DNA of 64,000 nt from Paenibacillus mendelii. Its GTDB lineage: Bacteria; Bacillota; Bacilli; Paenibacillales; Paenibacillaceae. This document shows, one piece after another, positions 61,205 to 64,000 of the stretch. Position 1 is the stretch's first letter, and every line of letters starts with the position of its first letter. The position numbers were made by a program, and so were the translations under genes. The stretch is taken from assembly GCF_024498075.1 (NCBI RefSeq), contig NZ_JANHOF010000001.1:868001-932000 (forward strand), given 5' to 3'. The notes below the pieces were generated by a model that saw nothing but the letters and a program-made list of their open reading frames with translations, was not told the DNA's origin and made no database searches.

Positions 61205-62200
61205 TTACAGCCCCGCCTCAACTAGCCTCACCCGGTCGGACGATAAGGTTTCGCTGACGGTACCCAGCACCAAGCCTTTTTGTTTGATTGCTTTAATCAT
61301 TCCAAGCAAGGCCCCGCTAGCGGAATCGGTCGGATGCATGAGAATGAGAGAGCCCGGCTCGACGCGGGTACTTATCTTACGGACGATCGAATCTGGAGAC
61401 GGGTGCATCCAATCGACGGTATCCAGCGTCCATAGCACCGTTTTTAAACCTTGCTCCGCTGCTACCTCCACCGTCATTCGATTGAAGTCACCGGAAGGTG
61501 GCGCGAAGAAACGGTTTGATACGCCGAGAGTCGATTTCAGGAGCGCTTCCGTCTTCGCAATTTGATTATACTGCGAGGTGCGGTCAAGCTTGCTCATATC
61601 TGGATGAGAATAGGCATGGTTGGATAGTTCATGCCCATAGGACTGAATGACACGAGCAGCGTCGGCATTCTTCTTCAGCCATGAACCGTCGAAGAAGAAT
61701 GTCGCTTTCACGTTCTCTTGCTTAAGTGTTTTGAGCATGGGCTCCAAAAATTCATTCCCCCATGCGACGTTAATCATTAATGCTACCATCGGCTTCTCAG
61801 GATTCCCTTTGTAGATCGGCTCCGTACCGAGATCATCCAGTCCAATCTTCGGTTTGATCTCATTGAAAACATACTGAATCGGTGCTTGAGGCGATGCTTT
61901 TCGCATGTGCATATAGGTCTTGTTCACATCAACCTCTAGCCCGTTATAACCGGGGATGGCCTTCCATACCCGGTCCACCCGGGCATCTATCGGAGCAATT
62001 CGCCGCTTCGCGGCCTCTTCCTCAATCCGCAATCGCAAAGCCTGATCTTCGTTCCCGGATAATAAAGAAGCGCTGAAAGTGTCCATGGTCCTGCCTGATT
62101 TCATAACATCAACATAGCCCGATAGATCGCCGTTCAACCGAACGGCAAGAAGCAGCGCGCCCATGATTGCTACCATCGCAATCACCTTCTTCAGTCTCAT
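61205..62200 (-). CDS. ylxY: Polysaccharide deacetylase family protein (YlxY)
   Basis: This 331-aa protein has an N-terminal membrane helix and a NodB-homology domain (about 140-331). KATFFFDGSWLKKNADAARV, the metal-binding HAYSHPDMSKL and FAPPSGDFN are visible, but the first catalytic motif reads MINVAWGNEF, with Asn replacing the usual Asp of TFDDG. Activity as a deacetylase is therefore uncertain. The position between pnp and the M16 gene matches B. subtilis ylxY. Confidence 0.88.
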   Translation of the reverse strand: MRLKKVIAMVAIMGALLLAVRLNGDLSGYVDVMKSGRTMDTFSASLLSGNEDQALRLRIEEEAAKRRIAPIDARVDRVWKAIPGYNGLEVDVNKTYMHMRKASPQAPIQYVFNEIKPKIGLDDLGTEPIYKGNPEKPMVALMINVAWGNEFLEPMLKTLKQENVKATFFFDGSWLKKNADAARVIQSYGHELSNHAYSHPDMSKLDRTSQYNQIAKTEALLKSTLGVSNRFFAPPSGDFNRMTVEVAAEQGLKTVLWTLDTVDWMHPSPDSIVRKISTRVEPGSLILMHPTDSASGALLGMIKAIKQKGLVLGTVSETLSSDRVRLVEAGL

Positions 62201-62385
62201 CGCTTCGTCCCACCCTTCTCCTTCTCATCATATTATGGCTCGGCCAACAATATGAGAGATAACCTCATCTAAGGTCTTCGAAGTTGAGCGTTCGCATTTC
62301 GGGGCTGGATTATTCGCCCTTCATAAAAGAAAACTGATTGAATGGGTGCTATCTTCGCCATGGCATGCAGAAAGGCAGAAAGGCA

Positions 62386-62418
62386 AAACAAAAAGAGACA
62401 GATGAAATCTGGCTCTTT
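62386..62418 (-). terminator. Intrinsic terminator of pnp
   Basis: AAAGAGCCAGAT / ATCTGTCTCTTT arms with one mismatch are followed by TTTTTG on the minus strand, 40 bases past the pnp stop. The remaining bases to ylxY (62201-62385) show no gene. Confidence 0.8.
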
Positions 62419-62456
62419 CTACTTACCCTATCGGGAGCTGATGTGCGCGTTTCGTT

Positions 62457-64000
62457 CTATGATTGTGCTGGCTCTTGTACCGCCAGAACGGCTTTACGTG
62501 ACAGGTTGATGCGGCCTTGTTGATCAATTTCGGTAACTTTCACTGTTATTTGATCGCCAATTTTGAGGACATCCTCGATTTTGGCCACCCGCTCAGTGGA
62601 AACTTGCGAAATATGGACAAGCCCGTCTTTGTTTGGCAGGATTTCAACGAATGCGCCGAACTTCTCGATCCGTTTGACCGTTCCGAGGTAAACCTCGCCC
62701 ACCATAACCTCACGAACAATGCCTTCGATAATTTGCTTGGCGCGCTCGTTCGCTTCTTGATTGGAGGAAGCGATGAACACTTTGCCATCCTGCTCAATAT
62801 CGATTTTGACACCGGTCTCTTCGATAATTTTGTTGATGATCTTGCCCCCTGCGCCGATTACGTCGCGGATTTTGTCAGGGTTGATCTGCATGATGATGAT
62901 CTTAGGCGCATATTGCGATAAAGTCGCTCGCGGCGTCTGCATCACTTCCATCATTTTACCGAGGATGTGCATGCGGCCTTCACGTGCCTGCTCCAGCGCT
63001 TCACCTAAAATTTCACGGCTGATTCCGTCGATTTTGATATCCATTTGGATCGCAGTTACGCCCTCAGCCGTACCCGCCACTTTGAAGTCCATATCGCCCA
63101 GATGGTCTTCCATCCCTTGAATATCGGATAGAACCGAAACGTGGTCGCCATCTTTGATTAGACCCATCGCTACGCCGGCTACCGGTGCCTTAATCGGCAC
63201 GCCCGCATCCATCATCGCCAGCGTACTGGCACAGATACTGGCTTGGCTCGTTGAGCCGTTCGATTCCAATACTTCGGAAACGAGACGAATCGTGTACGGG
63301 AATTCCGCTTCGGACGGAATGACTTTGGCGAGCGCACGCTCACCAAGCGCGCCATGACCAATCTCGCGGCGTCCTGGCGGACGAAGCGGTCTTGCTTCAC
63401 CAACGCTGAATGGCGGGAAATTGTAATGGTGCATAAACCGTTTGGTTTCTTCCAGATCGATGCCGTCCAGAATCTGAACATCACCGAGCGCGCCAAGTGT
63501 ACAAATGCTCAGCGCTTGCGTCTGTCCACGTGTAAAGAGACCGGATCCATGGGTACGCGGCAGCAGAGCTACATCGCATTCGATCGGACGGATTTCACTC
63601 AATCCTCGACCGTCTGGACGCACTTTATCATGCGTGATCAAACGACGTACTTCTTCTTTCACAATGTCATAGAGTGCTTCTTTGACGTCGCCAAGCAGTT
63701 CAGGCGTCTCCGCATACTCCACTTCGAAGTGAGCTACCGTGTCTGCGTTCGTAGCGTCGATAGCATCTTGACGCGCATGCTTCTCATGGATGCGTACAGC
63801 TTCGACCAGACGAGCCGCTGCAAACTCGCGAACTTGCTTGTCCACCTGCTCGTTGACCGCATGGAGCTTGACTTCCATTTTTGGTTTGCCCGCAAGCTGC
63901 TGAAGCTCTTCAATCACCGTGACGATCTTCTTGATCTCATCATGTCCGTACATGATCGCTTCAAGCATGACGTCTTCGGAAACTTCGTTTGCTTCTGCTT
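62457..64000 (-). CDS. pnp: Polyribonucleotide nucleotidyltransferase (C-terminal part, cut by window edge)
   Basis: About 514 codons of PNPase are present and the frame is open to the right edge; the first RNase PH-like domain lies outside. Visible are the helical linker, the second RNase PH-like domain ([36 protein letters not shown]), a KH domain ([25 protein letters not shown]) and an S1 domain ([20 protein letters not shown]). PNPase degrades RNA 3'-5' by phosphorolysis. Codons before 63968 (...NEVSEDV) continue the protein, so the ATG there is internal. Confidence 0.96.
   Translation of the reverse strand, partial: AEANEVSEDVMLEAIMYGHDEIKKIVTVIEELQQLAGKPKMEVKLHAVNEQVDKQVREFAAARLVEAVRIHEKHARQDAIDATNADTVAHFEVEYAETPELLGDVKEALYDIVKEEVRRLITHDKVRPDGRGLSEIRPIECDVALLPRTHGSGLFTRGQTQALSICTLGALGDVQILDGIDLEETKRFMHHYNFPPFSVGEARPLRPPGRREIGHGALGERALAKVIPSEAEFPYTIRLVSEVLESNGSTSQASICASTLAMMDAGVPIKAPVAGVAMGLIKDGDHVSVLSDIQGMEDHLGDMDFKVAGTAEGVTAIQMDIKIDGISREILGEALEQAREGRMHILGKMMEVMQTPRATLSQYAPKIIIMQINPDKIRDVIGAGGKIINKIIEETGVKIDIEQDGKVFIASSNQEANERAKQIIEGIVREVMVGEVYLGTVKRIEKFGAFVEILPNKDGLVHISQVSTERVAKIEDVLKIGDQITVKVTEIDQQGRINLSRKAVLAVQEPAQS

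Noticed and set aside
62215..62260. Possible sigma-E promoter before ylxY (CTCATATT and CATAATAT)
   Set aside because: The spacing is only 11 bases and the -10 has two mismatches, so it was not listed.

Overview
The window reads as chromosome of an endospore-forming Firmicute of the Paenibacillaceae (Paenibacillus/Cohnella type). The reasons are the sporulation and germination genes (spoVS, dpaA/dpaB, spoIIIE, a SleB hydrolase), strong GGAGG ribosome binding sites, frequent TTG and GTG starts, a mid-range GC content judged by eye, and the Bacillus-like order pnp - ylxY - M16 protease - dut - dpaA - dpaB - asd - dapG - dapA - rnjB - tepA - ylzJ - spoIIIE - ymfF/H/I/J/K/M - pgsA - cinA - recA - rny - ymdB - spoVS - miaB - ricA. 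Nearly every gene lies on the minus strand; only a FixH/YtkA-like gene (3926-4363) and an MFS transporter (24672-25892) are on the plus strand. I saw no tRNA, rRNA, insertion sequence, prophage or CRISPR array.

Region 1 (1-3800) is a vitamin B12 operon: a promoter, a cobalamin riboswitch and an intrinsic terminator precede btuF, btuC, btuD and the 5' part of cobT, which runs off the left edge. Region 2 (3926-9032) holds a FixH-like protein, an orphan PAS histidine kinase, a TauE/DsbD_2-like membrane protein and a CopA-type copper ATPase, which together suggest copper handling for respiratory oxidase assembly. Region 3 (9062-23003) starts with a rhodanese and a DUF1992 protein and continues with a tightly coupled eight-gene cluster. 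In transcription order this is a secreted/membrane 811-aa protein, an ABC ATPase, an ABC-2 permease, a coiled-coil Gly/Ser-rich membrane protein, a MoxR AAA+ ATPase, a DUF58 protein and two large VWA membrane proteins. It is the best candidate here for an incompletely described system. Region 4 (23086-26464) has YbjQ, a DUF3889 secreted protein, signal peptidase I, the MFS transporter and RicA.

Region 5 (26488-37818) carries miaB, a stand-alone pduL, korB/korA, a membrane-type dipeptidase, spoVS, ymdB, rny, recX and recA. Region 6 (37899-64000) is the conserved Bacillales block from cinA to pnp. It covers lipid synthesis (pgsA), tRNA and ribosome modification (miaB, rimO), shape and division (rodZ, spoIIIE), the lysine/diaminopimelate/dipicolinate branch (asd, dapG, dapA, dpaA, dpaB) and RNA decay (rny, rnjB, pnp).

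Several regulatory sites can be read directly. They are a perfect sigma-G-type promoter for the SleB gene, a sigma-H-type promoter with a palindrome at the start site for spoVS, a mother-cell-type promoter for dpaA, a LexA-like box at recA, sigma-A promoters for the B12 operon, pduL, miaB and rimO, and many intrinsic terminators. Function assignments come from motif recognition by eye; no database search was run.
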